A DNA stretch of 64,000 nt from Shinella sp. XGS7 (GTDB lineage: Bacteria > Pseudomonadota > Gammaproteobacteria > Burkholderiales > Burkholderiaceae_C): positions 2,865,001 to 2,929,000 of the forward strand of contig NZ_CP084758.1 in assembly GCF_020535565.1 (NCBI RefSeq). Reading direction: 5' to 3'. The notes below the pieces were generated by a model, which saw only the letters and a program-made list of their open reading frames with translations, had not been told where the DNA came from and made no database searches. Below are positions 36,491 to 45,227 of the stretch, one piece after another (the first letter of the stretch is position 1; every line of letters begins with the position of its first letter). The position numbers and the translations under genes were made by a program.

Positions 36491-37791
36491 GCAGCCAGCT
36501 CCAGCGCGGCGTGGTGGCGGCTCAGGGCGGCGGCCACGTTCTGGCCCGAGGCCAGGCCGTCTTCATGGAAGCCATAGCCGGTCCAGGCGCCGCAGAACCA
36601 GGTGTGGCGCCGGCCCTGGATCTGATCCAGCTGGCCCTGGGCCTGGATGGCGGCCAAGTCGAAGATAGGGTGGGCGTAGTCGAACTCGGCCAGCACGCGC
36701 TCCGGCGCGGGCTCGCGCAAGGGGTTGAGCGAGACGATGACGGGCTGCTGCCAGGGCAGCACCTGCAGGCGGTTGAGCAGGTAGTGCAGGCAGACGGAAC
36801 CGGCCTCGCGCGGCCCAGCGCCGGCGCGGCCGGGCGGCAGGGACGATTCATAGTTCCAGGCGGCCCAGGCCAGGCGGCGGCGCGGCAACAGGCTTTCGTC
36901 GGTGTGCAGCACCGCGCGGTTGGGCTGGTAGCGGATGGCGCCGAGCAGGCGGGCCTCGTCGGCCGTGGCGTCCTCGCCCAGCAGGCGCAGGGCCTGGTCG
37001 CTGTGGCAGGCCATCACCACCTGGGAGAAATGCTCCACGCCGCGCCCGGTGAGCACCGTGGCGCCGGCCGCGTCGCGCCGCACGCCATGCACCGGCTGGC
37101 CCAGGCGCACATCGGCCAGCTCGGCCATGATGCGGCGCACATACTCGCGCGAGCCGCCGCGCAGGCTGCGCCACTGCGGCCGATCGCTGATGCTGAGCAG
37201 GCCGTGGTTGTGGCAGAAGCGGATCAGGGTGGCGATGGGGAAGTCCAGCATCTGGCCCGTGGGGCAGGACCAGATGCAGGCGACCATGGGCAGCAGATAG
37301 CCCTCGCGGAAGCGGGCGCCGAAGCCGTGGCGGTCCAGGAAGCGGCCCACGGGCTCGGCCAGGGCGCGGTCTTCGTCGCGCTGGGCCAGCTCGGTGCACA
37401 GGCGGTTGAAGCGCAGGATCTCGCCGAGCATGCGCCAGAAGCCGGGGCGCAGCAGATTGCTGCGCTGGGCGAAGACGCTGTTGAGATCGCTGCCGCACCA
37501 TTCCAGGCCGGGGGCCTGGACGGAGAAGGACATGTCGGCGTCGGTGGGCTCCACCCCCAGCTCCTTGAAGAGCTGGATCAGGCGCGGGTAGGTGCGGTCG
37601 TTGAAGACCAGAAAGCCGGTGTCCACGCCATGGCGCACGCCGTCCAGGGTGATGTCCACGGTGTGGGCATGGCCGCCTGGGCGGCCGTCGGCCTCAAACA
37701 GGCTCACACGCTCAGGCCCCAGGGTCTGGCTGAGGCTGCGGGCGGCGGCGAGGCCGGCGATGCCGGAACCGATGACGGCGATGCGATCCAC
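36487..37791 (-). CDS. FAD-dependent amine-oxidase-like oxidoreductase, first gene of lipid operon
   Basis: 434 residues. N-terminal dinucleotide-binding IAVIGSGIAGLAAARSLS (residues 4-21) and a second FAD contact GGHAHTVDI; C-terminal flavin motif TWFCGAWTGYGFHEDGLASG. Start is GTG with GGAG seven bases upstream; the next ATG would remove the FAD motif. In Rhodobacter, an operon of this type (flavoprotein, DUF1365, Cfa-like) belongs to the singlet-oxygen response and to furan-fatty-acid formation, as I recall. The promoter at 37827-37856 drives the eight-gene operon. Confidence 0.92.
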   Translation of the reverse strand: MDRIAVIGSGIAGLAAARSLSQTLGPERVSLFEADGRPGGHAHTVDITLDGVRHGVDTGFLVFNDRTYPRLIQLFKELGVEPTDADMSFSVQAPGLEWCGSDLNSVFAQRSNLLRPGFWRMLGEILRFNRLCTELAQRDEDRALAEPVGRFLDRHGFGARFREGYLLPMVACIWSCPTGQMLDFPIATLIRFCHNHGLLSISDRPQWRSLRGGSREYVRRIMAELADVRLGQPVHGVRRDAAGATVLTGRGVEHFSQVVMACHSDQALRLLGEDATADEARLLGAIRYQPNRAVLHTDESLLPRRRLAWAAWNYESSLPPGRAGAGPREAGSVCLHYLLNRLQVLPWQQPVIVSLNPLREPAPERVLAEFDYAHPIFDLAAIQAQGQLDQIQGRRHTWFCGAWTGYGFHEDGLASGQNVAAALSRHHAALELAA

Positions 37792-37826
37792 GTGATGACT
37801 CCGGATGAACTTGTTGGTTTTGAGAA

Positions 37827-37856
37827 ATACTAGTCAGTTCACATTTGAGTCGTCAA
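37827..37856 (-). promoter_or_regulatory. Promoter of the lipid operon
   Basis: On the minus strand -35 TTGACG (37851-37856), 18-base spacer, -10 TAGTAT (37827-37832). Five of six bases match the -35 consensus. The first start codon is 35 bases further on. Confidence 0.8.
37845..37856. promoter_or_regulatory. Inverted repeat at -35, candidate TetR operator
   Basis: TTGA-GTCG-TCAA is palindromic and covers the -35 of the lipid operon, ten bases before the tetR -35. A regulator bound here could control both promoters. A wider pair GTTCA (37837-37841)/TGAAC (37867-37871) surrounds it. Confidence 0.45.
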
Positions 37857-37865
37857 GTATAAATT

Positions 37866-37894
37866 TTGAACTTTCCTGTCTGGGTTGCTACACT
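37866..37894 (+). promoter_or_regulatory. Promoter of tetR (leaderless)
   Basis: -35 TTGAAC (37866-37871), 17-base spacer, -10 TACACT (37889-37894). Transcription would begin at about 37901, at the ATG itself (37902). Confidence 0.75.
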
Positions 37895-37901
37895 TCGGGC
37901 C

Positions 37902-38540
37902 ATGAGTCGCGTGTCTTTCAAAGAGCAGGTGCAACGCGTCCGCGAGGACGCCATCGTTGGGGCGGTGAACCGCCTGCTGGCCAGCAAGGGCTATGAGCTG
38001 ATGACGGTGGACGAGGTGGCGGCGGAAGCCGGCCTGTCCAAGGCCAGTCTGTACAAGCACTTCACGTCCAAGGAAGAGTTGGCAGCTGCCGCCATGGTGA
38101 AGGTGCTGGAGCGGGCCCTGCAGCAGGTGCAGGAGCAGGCCCAGCGGCTGCCTGAGGTCTCGGCCCTAGGGCAACTGCAAGATCTGGTGCGCTGGACCCT
38201 GCGCACCCAGCTGGCGGGTGAGATGCCCAGCCTGCCGGCGCAGAATTCGCGCCTGGTGGCGGCTCTCAAGGAGCACCGCGACTATATGAACCGCCTGCTG
38301 GAGCTCAGCGACCGGCTGGGCGAATGGATTCTGGCGGCCCAGGGCAGCGCCGATATCGATCCGGGTCTGCCGCCCGAGCTGGTGCTCTACACCCTGTTTG
38401 CCCGGGCCTGCGATCCCGTGGTTGGCCTGCTCAAGGCTGGCGGCCAGCACAGCGATGCGCAGATCGTGGACTGGGTCACCGCCACCACCTTTCGCGGGCT
38501 GGCCGGTGCCGCGACCGCGCCTCAGCGCAAGTCGCGTTGA
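37902..38540 (+). CDS. TetR/AcrR family transcription regulator
   Basis: 212 residues from ATG 37902. N-terminal helix-turn-helix at about 12-58 (VNRLLASKGYELMTVDEVAA, then LSKASLYKHFTSKEEL); the C-terminal ligand/dimer domain is variable. It is divergent from the lipid operon with only 110 bases between, so it is the probable repressor of that operon and of itself. The ligand could be a fatty acid or acyl-CoA, by context only. There is no ribosome site because the transcript seems to start at the ATG. Confidence 0.9.
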   Translation: MSRVSFKEQVQRVREDAIVGAVNRLLASKGYELMTVDEVAAEAGLSKASLYKHFTSKEELAAAAMVKVLERALQQVQEQAQRLPEVSALGQLQDLVRWTLRTQLAGEMPSLPAQNSRLVAALKEHRDYMNRLLELSDRLGEWILAAQGSADIDPGLPPELVLYTLFARACDPVVGLLKAGGQHSDAQIVDWVTATTFRGLAGAATAPQRKSR

Positions 38541-38563
38541 GGCCGGGCTGGCGCGCCATGAAA

Positions 38564-38585
38564 AAGACCCGCCGCGGCGGGTCTT
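38564..38585. terminator. Bidirectional terminator between tetR and cold-shock gene
   Basis: AAGACCCGCCG/CGGCGGGTCTT, a perfect 22-base palindrome preceded by AAA and followed by C/T-rich sequence. Confidence 0.85.
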
Positions 38586-38622
38586 CCTGGGCGCTGTCTG
38601 AAGAGCGCGAGAGGGTCTGCGC

Positions 38623-38865
38623 TCAGGCCGCGCTGCGTTCCAGCTCGACGTTCACGCTGTCCTCCAGCGGGGTGATGTTCTGAGCCAGCTGGCCTTTGGG
38701 GCCCTGGATCAGATCAAAACTCACCCGGCCGCCTTGGCGAAGCGTGCGAAAACCCTCCATCTGGATGGCGGAGAAATGTGCGAACACATCCTCCCCGCCC
38801 ATTTCTGGTTCAATAAAGCCGAAGCCCTTGGCGTCGTTGAACCATTTCACAGTACCCACAGCCAT
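38623..38865 (-). CDS. Cold-shock domain protein (CspA family)
   Basis: 80 residues from ATG 38865 (GGAG six bases upstream). RNP1 motif KGFGFIE and RNP2-like DVFAHFSAI, start [20 protein letters not shown] chaperone binding single strands. The C-terminal tail is longer than in the 67-69 residue classical type. An untranslated leader of about 28-35 bases is predicted from the promoter at 38902-38931. Confidence 0.96.
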   Translation of the reverse strand: MAVGTVKWFNDAKGFGFIEPEMGGEDVFAHFSAIQMEGFRTLRQGGRVSFDLIQGPKGQLAQNITPLEDSVNVELERSAA

Positions 38866-38901
38866 AGCCGTCTCCATCCCGGTGTTTTTACTCCGGCGCG
38901 G

Positions 38902-38931
38902 ATTCTCAAAGCCGGCTGTCGGCACTGTCAA
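38902..38931 (-). promoter_or_regulatory. Promoter of the cold-shock gene
   Basis: On the minus strand -35 TTGACA (38926-38931), 18-base spacer, -10 GAGAAT (38902-38907). Confidence 0.65.
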
Positions 38932-39019
38932 TTCAGGACCTCCCCGGAGAGTAGTTGTACGGGGGTGTGCGGCGGGCGGTTCGCAATGTCCTCTTGCAGA
39001 GCCGGTCCGGCACCCCATC

Positions 39020-39027
39020 TATAGAAT
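39020..39027 (+). promoter_or_regulatory. -10 of clpS
   Basis: TATAGAAT ends seven bases before the clpS ATG, so the message may begin at the start codon. TTGCAG at 38994-38999 is a distant -35 candidate (20-22 base spacing). Confidence 0.5.
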
Positions 39028-39033
39028 CGGACC

Positions 39034-39399
39034 ATGCCTGATTTTCCCGAACAGCCGCCCGCGCCACCCTCCAAGCCGCCCGCTCAGCCGGGGCGCGAAG
39101 AGGGTGAAGGCACGACCGTCCTGGAACGGGTGCCGCAGAAGACGGAGCCGCCCCGCCTGTACCAGGTGCTGATGCTCAACGACGATTTCACCCCCATGGA
39201 ATTCGTCGTCATGGTCCTACAGGAATATTTTCGTCATGACCTGGATACGGCAACCCAAATCATGCTGAAAATCCATCACGAAGGTCGTGGGGTCTGCGGT
39301 GTTTTCACCAAGGACGTCGCGGCCACCAAGGTCGAGTTGGTGCTGGCCGCGGCAAGGCGCGCCGGACACCCCCTGCAGTGCATTATGGAGGCCGCATGA
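39034..39399 (+). CDS. clpS: ATP-dependent Clp protease adaptor ClpS
   Basis: Delivers N-degron proteins to ClpAP. 121 residues: a Pro-rich disordered N-terminus ([14 protein letters not shown]), then the folded core with [17 protein letters not shown] (N-degron pocket) and [20 protein letters not shown]. Its stop overlaps the clpA ATG (ATGA). No ribosome site lies upstream and the -10 is adjacent. Confidence 0.96.
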   Translation: MPDFPEQPPAPPSKPPAQPGREEGEGTTVLERVPQKTEPPRLYQVLMLNDDFTPMEFVVMVLQEYFRHDLDTATQIMLKIHHEGRGVCGVFTKDVAATKVELVLAAARRAGHPLQCIMEAA

Positions 39400-41728
39400 T
39401 TGCGCAAGAGCTTGAAGTCAGCCTGCACATGGCGTTTGTCGAGGCACGCCAGCAGCGCCACGAGTTCATCACCGTGGAACACCTGCTGATGGCGCTGCTG
39501 GACAACCCCTCGGCGGCTGAGGTCCTGCGGGCCTGCTCCGCCAATATCGATGATCTGCGCAAGAGTCTGGCGCAGTTCATCAAGGAAAACACGCCCACGG
39601 TGGGCGGCACCGAAGAGGTGGACACCCAGCCCACGCTGGGTTTCCAGCGCGTGATCCAGCGCGCCATCATGCATGTGCAGTCCACCGGCTCGGGCAAGAA
39701 GGAAGTGACCGGCGCGAATGTGCTGGTGGCCATCTTCGGCGAGAAGGACTCGCACGCCGTCTACTACCTGCACCAGCAGGGCGTGACGCGCCTGGACGTG
39801 GTGAACTACATCGCTCACGGCATCAAGAAGAGCGAGCCGCCCGAGCCCCAGGGCTCCGGCAAGGGCCAGGAAGGCAACGGCGGCAACGAGGCCGAGCGCG
39901 AAGAGGGCGAAGGCCAGGGCGGCGGCAAGGGCTCCCCCTGGAGCAGTTCACCCAGAACCTCAACGAGAAGGCCAAGAACGGCAAGATCGACCCGCTGATC
40001 GGCCGCCATGCCGAAGTCAACCGCACGATCCAGGTCCTGTGCCGCCGCTCCAAGAACAACCCGCTCTATGTGGGCGACCCGGGCGTCGGCAAGACCGCCA
40101 TCGCCGAGGGCCTCGCCAAGCGCATCGTCGAAGGCAAGGTGCCGGAAGCGCTCGCGGATGCGACCATCTTCTCGCTCGACATGGGCACGCTGCTCGCCGG
40201 CACGCGCTATCGCGGTGATTTCGAGGAGCGCCTGAAGCAGGTCGTCAAGGAACTGGAAGACTATCCGGGCGCCGTGCTGTTCATCGACGAGATCCATACC
40301 GTCATCGGCGCCGGCGCCACGTCCGGCGGCGCGATGGATGCATCGAACCTCTTGAAGCCGGCGCTTTCCTCCGGCGCGATCCGCTGCATCGGCTCGACGA
40401 CCTACAAGGAATACCGCCAGTTCTTCGAGAAGGACCGGGCGCTCGTGCGCCGCTTCCAGAAGATCGACGTGAACGAGCCGACCATCGACGATACGATCGA
40501 GATCATGAAGGGCCTCAAGCCCTACTTCGAAGAGTATCACAAGCTGAAATACTCCAACGAGGCGATCAAGACGGCGGTGGAACTGTCGGCGCGCTACATC
40601 AACGACCGCAAGCTGCCGGACAAGGCGATCGACGTGATCGACGAGACCGGCGCGGCCCAGCGCATCCTGCCCAAGAGCAAGCAGAAGAAGACCATCACGC
40701 GCAACGAGGTCGAGGACATCGTGGCCAAGATTGCGCGCATTCCGCCGGCCAGCGTCTCCAGCGACGACCGCGGCAAGCTCAAGAGCCTGGACCGCGACCT
40801 CAAGAGCGTGGTCTATGGCCAGGATCTTGCCATCGAGGCGCTGGCCTCGGCGATCAAGCTGTCGCGCGCCGGCCTTCGCGAGCCGAACAAGCCGATCGGC
40901 TGCTACCTCTTCTCCGGCCCCACCGGCGTCGGCAAGACGGAAGTCGCCAAGCAGCTTGCCAGCTCCCTCGGCGTCGAACTGCTGCGCTTCGACATGTCGG
41001 AATACATGGAGCGGCACACGGTCTCGCGTCTGCTCGGTGCACCTCCCGGCTATGTCGGCTTCGACCAGGGCGGTCTTCTGACCGATGGCGTCGACCAGCA
41101 TCCGCACTGCGTGCTGCTGCTCGACGAGATCGAGAAGGCGCATCCCGACCTCTACAACATCCTGTTGCAGGTCATGGACCATGGCTCGCTGACCGACCAT
41201 AACGGCAAGAAGATCGACTTCCGCAACGTCATCCTGATCATGACGACCAATGCGGGCGCATCGGACATGGCCAAGGCCGCCATCGGCTTCGGCTCGTCCA
41301 AGCGTGAAGGCGAGGACATGGAGGCGATCAACCGCCTGTTCACGCCGGAATTCCGCAACCGCCTCGATGCGATCGTGTCCTTCCGTGCGCTGGACGAGGA
41401 AATCATCCTGCGTGTGGTCGACAAATTCCTGCTGCAGCTGGAAAGCCAGCTGGCGGAGAAGAAGGTGGAGGTCTCCTTCACCGACGCGCTGCGCAAGCAT
41501 CTGGCCAAGAAGGGCTTCGATCCGCTGATGGGCGCGCGCCCCATGCAGCGCTTGATCCAGGACACCATCCGCCGCGCCCTGGCCGACGAGCTGCTCTTCG
41601 GCCGCCTGGTCGATGGCGGCCGCCTGACGGTGGATGTGGACGAGGCCGGCGAGGTGCTGTTGGACATCCAGCCCGCCCCGGGCAAGAAGGACAACAAGCC
41701 CAAGGCCGAGCCGGCCACGGCGGGCTGA
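39396..41728 (+). pseudogene. clpA: clpA, ClpP-associated unfoldase, broken by a frameshift
   Basis: Encodes the AAA+ unfoldase of ClpAP. The first 180 residues (Clp N domain: [36 protein letters not shown]) are in frame with ATG 39396; at the C-run 39934-39938 the frame is lost and resumes one base on as LEQFTQNLNEKAKNGKIDPL. Adding one C gives a full 777-residue ClpA with two AAA modules (GDPGVGKT, GPTGVGKT; arginine fingers, LLGAPPGYVGFDQGG). Clp-type C-terminal MGARPMQRLIQDTIRRALAD. Segments 40090-40640 and about 40830-41390 have alphaproteobacterial codons and residues; the rest is betaproteobacterial. Likely intact in the real cell. Confidence 0.85.
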
Positions 41729-41751
41729 TCGATCTCAAGCCGACCATGAAG

Positions 41752-41782
41752 AAGAGGCCCCGCGGGGCCTCTTTGTTTTTTT
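41752..41782. terminator. Terminator after clpA
   Basis: AAGAGGCCCCG/CGGGGCCTCTT followed by TGTTTTTTT; the A-rich other side can serve mtfA on the minus strand. Confidence 0.92.
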
Positions 41783-41788
41783 GGGGCT

Positions 41789-42577
41789 TCAGTCCTGCGC
41801 CGGATCCTGCCGGAAGAACTCGGCCAGCAGGGTGTAGAGCGGCGGCTGTTCCAGGCGCAGCTCGGCCGGCGCCACGAAGAAGGCCTCCACCGCCACCGCG
41901 AAAAACTCTTCCAGGGCCTCGGCACCGTAGGGGTCGATCAGGGTGGCGTAGCCCGCATCCACCTGCTCGCAGAACCAGGCCCACTCGTGCTCCAGCACCG
42001 CCAACCAGCGCTCACGGGCGGCGAGGCTGGGCAGCAGGGGCACGCCGTCGGCCGTGCCATCGGCCATGTCCAGCACATGGGCGAACTCGTGGATCACCAC
42101 GTTGTAGACGCTGTCCAGCCCCTGCGTGGGATCAACGCCGGCCTGCATGGGGCCCCAGGCCAGCATCAGGGGGCCACCCTCCATGGCCTCGCCAGCGAGC
42201 TGCTCCTCGTAGCGGTGCACCACGCCGTTCTCGTCCATCACCTCGCGCTGGGCCAGCACCTCGTCGGCATGCATCACGATGCCCACAAAGCCGGCGTAGG
42301 CGGCCAGGCCCAGGCGCAGCACCGGCAGGCAGGCCTGGGCGGCCACGGCCAGGGCCACTTCGTCCGTGACTTCGAAGCCGCCCACGCCGTGGAACTCCTT
42401 CTCGGCCAGGAAGAGCGAGCACAGGCGGCGCAGCTCGGCCAGATCGGCGGCGCCGCGCCGGGCAATGAAGGGGTAGCGCGCCAGCGTCAGCTGCCACAGC
42501 GGCTCGGGAATGGCGCGCTCGCGCAGCACGCGGGCTTCGCGCCGGCGCTGCCAGGCGTCCAGGAGTCGGCTCAGCAT
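41789..42577 (-). CDS. mtfA: M90 family zinc metallopeptidase (MtfA-like)
   Basis: 262 residues. Zinc motif HEFAH followed by VLDMADGTADG (about 155-170), and the N-terminal ERAIPEPLWQLTLARYPFIA. In E. coli MtfA binds the repressor Mlc and has peptidase activity. Here the ptsG/Mlc setting is absent. The start overlaps the lpxH stop by one base (TGATG). A typical length for the family. Confidence 0.92.
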   Translation of the reverse strand: MLSRLLDAWQRRREARVLRERAIPEPLWQLTLARYPFIARRGAADLAELRRLCSLFLAEKEFHGVGGFEVTDEVALAVAAQACLPVLRLGLAAYAGFVGIVMHADEVLAQREVMDENGVVHRYEEQLAGEAMEGGPLMLAWGPMQAGVDPTQGLDSVYNVVIHEFAHVLDMADGTADGVPLLPSLAARERWLAVLEHEWAWFCEQVDAGYATLIDPYGAEALEEFFAVAVEAFFVAPAELRLEQPPLYTLLAEFFRQDPAQD

Positions 42578-43350
42578 CAGCGTGGGCTGCCTGCCTGGCC
42601 GGCCGGCGCCATGCGCCGCAGCCCATCGGCGTCCAGCCGGATCACGTCGGCACGCGGCGGCTGATGGTCCAGCTCCCAGTCAGACAGCACCCAGCGCTGC
42701 AGCCCCTGGCCCAGCTCATGCACGGCCGGCCGGTGGGTGTGACCGTGCAGCAAGACCTGGCACCGGTGGCGCTGCAGGGCCTCGCGGGCCGCGTCGTGGT
42801 CCACATCGGCCCAATCCTCCTGCGCCATCTCGCGCTGGGCAGCCCGGCTGGCGTCGCGCAGCCCGCGTGCGATGGCGCGGCGCTCCGCCAGGGGCTTGGC
42901 CAGGAAGTCCTGCTGCCAGGCGGCGCCGCGCACCTGGGCGCGAAAGCGCTGGTAGCCGGTGTCGGCCAGGCACAGCGCGTCGCCATGGATGAGCAGCAGG
43001 CGGTGGCCGAAGGCCTCGAGCACGCAGGGGTCGGGCAGCAGGGTCAGGCCGGCGTCCCGCGCCATGGCGGGGCCAAGCAGGAAGTCGCGGTTGCCGGCCA
43101 TGAAGAACAGCGGTTTCCCAACCGTGTTCAGCAGGGCCAGACACCCGGCCTCGAAGGCGTCGAAGCGCGCGTCGTCGCCGATCCAGACTTCGAAGATATC
43201 GCCCAGCAGGAAGAAGGCATCCGCCGGGCTCTGGCGCAGGTGCTGGCGCAGCGCGTCCAGCGTCGCCGGCAGCTCCGGCGCCAGATGGAGGTCGGAGAGG
43301 AAGTCAATGGCGCGCCAGGACGGCGGCGCCTTCAGTTCCTCAGACTTCAA
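42577..43350 (-). CDS. lpxH: UDP-2,3-diacylglucosamine diphosphatase
   Basis: Lipid A pathway: removes UMP from UDP-2,3-diacylglucosamine. 257 residues. Calcineurin-like metal motifs [31 protein letters not shown] and LLIHGD. The start is taken as TTG 43350, overlapping the ppiB end by 11 bases; no ATG is near. A second lipid A gene in the window besides lpxK. Confidence 0.94.
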   Translation of the reverse strand: MKSEELKAPPSWRAIDFLSDLHLAPELPATLDALRQHLRQSPADAFFLLGDIFEVWIGDDARFDAFEAGCLALLNTVGKPLFFMAGNRDFLLGPAMARDAGLTLLPDPCVLEAFGHRLLLIHGDALCLADTGYQRFRAQVRGAAWQQDFLAKPLAERRAIARGLRDASRAAQREMAQEDWADVDHDAAREALQRHRCQVLLHGHTHRPAVHELGQGLQRWVLSDWELDHQPPRADVIRLDADGLRRMAPAGQAGSPR

Positions 43351-43843
43351 CCGCCTTCTCGATCACGACGTCTTCCAGCGGCACGTCGTCATGGAAGCCC
43401 TTGCGGCCGGTCTTGACCTTCTCGATCGCGTCCACCACATCGGTGCCGGCCACCACCTTGCCGAACACGGCATAGCCCCAGCCCGATGGGCTTTCGCTCT
43501 TGAAGTTCAGGAAGCCGTTGTCCACGGTGTTGATGAAGAACTGGGCCGAGGCGGAGTGGGGCGCATTGGTGCGCGCCATGGCCAGGGTGTACTTGTCGTT
43601 CTTCAGGCCGTTGTTGGCCTCGTTCTGGATGGTGGCGTCGGTGGGCTTCTGGTTCATGCCCACTTCGAAGCCGCCGCCCTGGACCATGAAGCCCTTGATC
43701 ACGCGGTGGAACACGGTGCCGTTGTAGTGGCCCTTGCGCACATAGGCGAGGAAGTTCTCCACGGTCACGGGGGCCTTCGCCGCGTCGAGTTCGACACGGA
43801 TCAGGCCGTGGTTGGTATGCAGTTCAACAGTCTTAGTCGTCAT
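43340..43843 (-). CDS. ppiB: Peptidyl-prolyl cis-trans isomerase, cytosolic cyclophilin
   Basis: 167 residues, no signal peptide. Cyclophilin motifs [33 protein letters not shown], and [16 protein letters not shown]. It is a close relative of the adjacent exported cyclophilin and overlaps it by four bases, a tandem duplication with different cellular location. Confidence 0.96.
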   Translation of the reverse strand: MTTKTVELHTNHGLIRVELDAAKAPVTVENFLAYVRKGHYNGTVFHRVIKGFMVQGGGFEVGMNQKPTDATIQNEANNGLKNDKYTLAMARTNAPHSASAQFFINTVDNGFLNFKSESPSGWGYAVFGKVVAGTDVVDAIEKVKTGRKGFHDDVPLEDVVIEKAVEV

Positions 43844-44400
43844 TTCTTGGGCTCCACAATGGCCTTGTTGATGGTCACGGGCTCCAGCGGGAGGTTCTGA
43901 TGCATCCCGGCATTGCCCGTGGGCTTGTTACGGATCTTGTCGACCACTTCCATGCCCTCGATCACGCGACCGAACACGGCGTAGCCGCGGCCGTCGCGCG
44001 CATTGGCGGCGTCGAGGAAGGGGTTGTCGACGGTGTTGATGAAGAACTGGGCGGTGGCCGAGTTCGGGTCCCCGGTGCGCGCCATGGCGATGCTGCCGCG
44101 CACATTGTTCAGGCCGTTGCCGGCTTCCAGGGGGATGGGCGCGCGAGTGGGCTTCTGCTCCATCTTGGGCGTGAAACCGCCACCCTGGATCATGAAGTTC
44201 TCGATCACGCGGTGAAAGATGGTGCCGTTGTAATGGCCGGCCTTCACGTACTTGATGAAGTTGTCCACGCTCTTGGGCGCCTTCTCGGCGTCCAGCTCGA
44301 TGCGGATATCGCCCTCGCTGGTGCTGAGCTTGACGGTCTGGGCCAGGGCAGGTGCCGCGGCCAGGGACAGGGCAAGGACGAGAGGGGTCAGGATGCGCAT
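43840..44400 (-). CDS. ppiA: Peptidyl-prolyl cis-trans isomerase, periplasmic cyclophilin
   Basis: 186 residues from ATG 44400. Signal peptide at 1-21 ([18 protein letters not shown]), then a cyclophilin domain: [49 protein letters not shown]. First gene of the ppiA-ppiB-lpxH-mtfA overlapping chain. An upstream extension of the frame lacks any domain and is rejected. Confidence 0.95.
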   Translation of the reverse strand: MRILTPLVLALSLAAAPALAQTVKLSTSEGDIRIELDAEKAPKSVDNFIKYVKAGHYNGTIFHRVIENFMIQGGGFTPKMEQKPTRAPIPLEAGNGLNNVRGSIAMARTGDPNSATAQFFINTVDNPFLDAANARDGRGYAVFGRVIEGMEVVDKIRNKPTGNAGMHQNLPLEPVTINKAIVEPKK

Positions 44401-44498
44401 GGGCGGTCGATCACGAGGGCCGGCTGGCGGCCCGATGCGGTTGAAAGGATCAGGGCTCGGGCGCCAGGGCCTGCGCCGCGAACCGGGTGGATTGTCGC

Positions 44499-45023
44499 TC
44501 AGCGCCGCGCAGCGGGTACGGACTCGGCCACCAGGGCCTCGGCCCGGCGCAGCTTGAGCTGCAAGGGCGCGGTGTCGCCGCTGCTGTGGCGCAGGGCCTG
44601 GCCATAGGCGCGGGCGGCCAGGCGCAGCAGCACATCGCCCAGATTCTCCTGGGCCTGGGCGTGCTCGGGCTGCAGGCGCACCGCCTGCTCCAGGGCCCGC
44701 TGGGCCTGCTCCAGCTCGCCGCGGCCGGCGTAGATCACGGCCAGATTGTTGAAGGGGTCGGCCAGGTCCGGAAAGTCCTGGGTCAGGCCCTGCAGGGCGG
44801 CTTCGGCCTCGCGGGTCTGGCCTTGCTCCATCTGCATGACGGCCAGGCTGAAGCGCAGCCGGGCGTCGTTGGGCTTGAGGTTCAGTGCCTGGCGCAGCAG
44901 GCCCATGGCCTCGCTGCGCTTGCCCTGCAGCCACAGGGCCTGGGCCTGGTCGAGTTCCGCGGCTGCGGCGGTGCCGATGAGGGTGGCGGCGAGCAGCAGG
45001 GCGATCAGGGCGGGCTTGTGCAT
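44499..45023 (-). CDS. Exported TPR protein
   Basis: 174 residues from ATG 45023, chosen because it begins with a clear signal peptide (MHKPALIALLLAATLIGTAA). Three to four TPR units follow: LWLQGKRSEAMGLLRQALNL, a second with FSLAVMQMEQGQTREAEAAL, and FNNLAVIYAGRGELEQAQRA. No ribosome site is obvious. Likely a periplasmic scaffold; function unknown. It is divergent from cysS. Confidence 0.85.
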   Translation of the reverse strand: MHKPALIALLLAATLIGTAAAAELDQAQALWLQGKRSEAMGLLRQALNLKPNDARLRFSLAVMQMEQGQTREAEAALQGLTQDFPDLADPFNNLAVIYAGRGELEQAQRALEQAVRLQPEHAQAQENLGDVLLRLAARAYGQALRHSSGDTAPLQLKLRRAEALVAESVPAARR

Positions 45024-45098
45024 AGGGGAGGGCGCTGAATGGTGAGGCGCTTCGGGCGGCCGGGCAGGGCGGATCATGGGAGCCGGCGGGTGAGCCGG

Positions 45099-45104
45099 TA
45101 TACT
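45099..45104 (+). promoter_or_regulatory. -10 of cysS
   Basis: TATACT, about 125 bases before the cysS ATG; no good -35. Confidence 0.4.
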
Positions 45105-45227
45105 GGCGGGCTGATTCTACGGGGCCGCAGCCCGGCCTGCCTGCCTTCGACCCTGCCCGCGCCCCGACCTCGGGATGCGGGGCCTGACGGCCGAAGCCGC
45201 CGGGGCAGAAGCTGGCATCATCACCTC

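Noticed and set aside
37866-37901. Longer tetR start at TTG 37866
   Set aside because: The TTG is the -35 box of a good promoter, and the added residues do not fit the TetR N-terminus.
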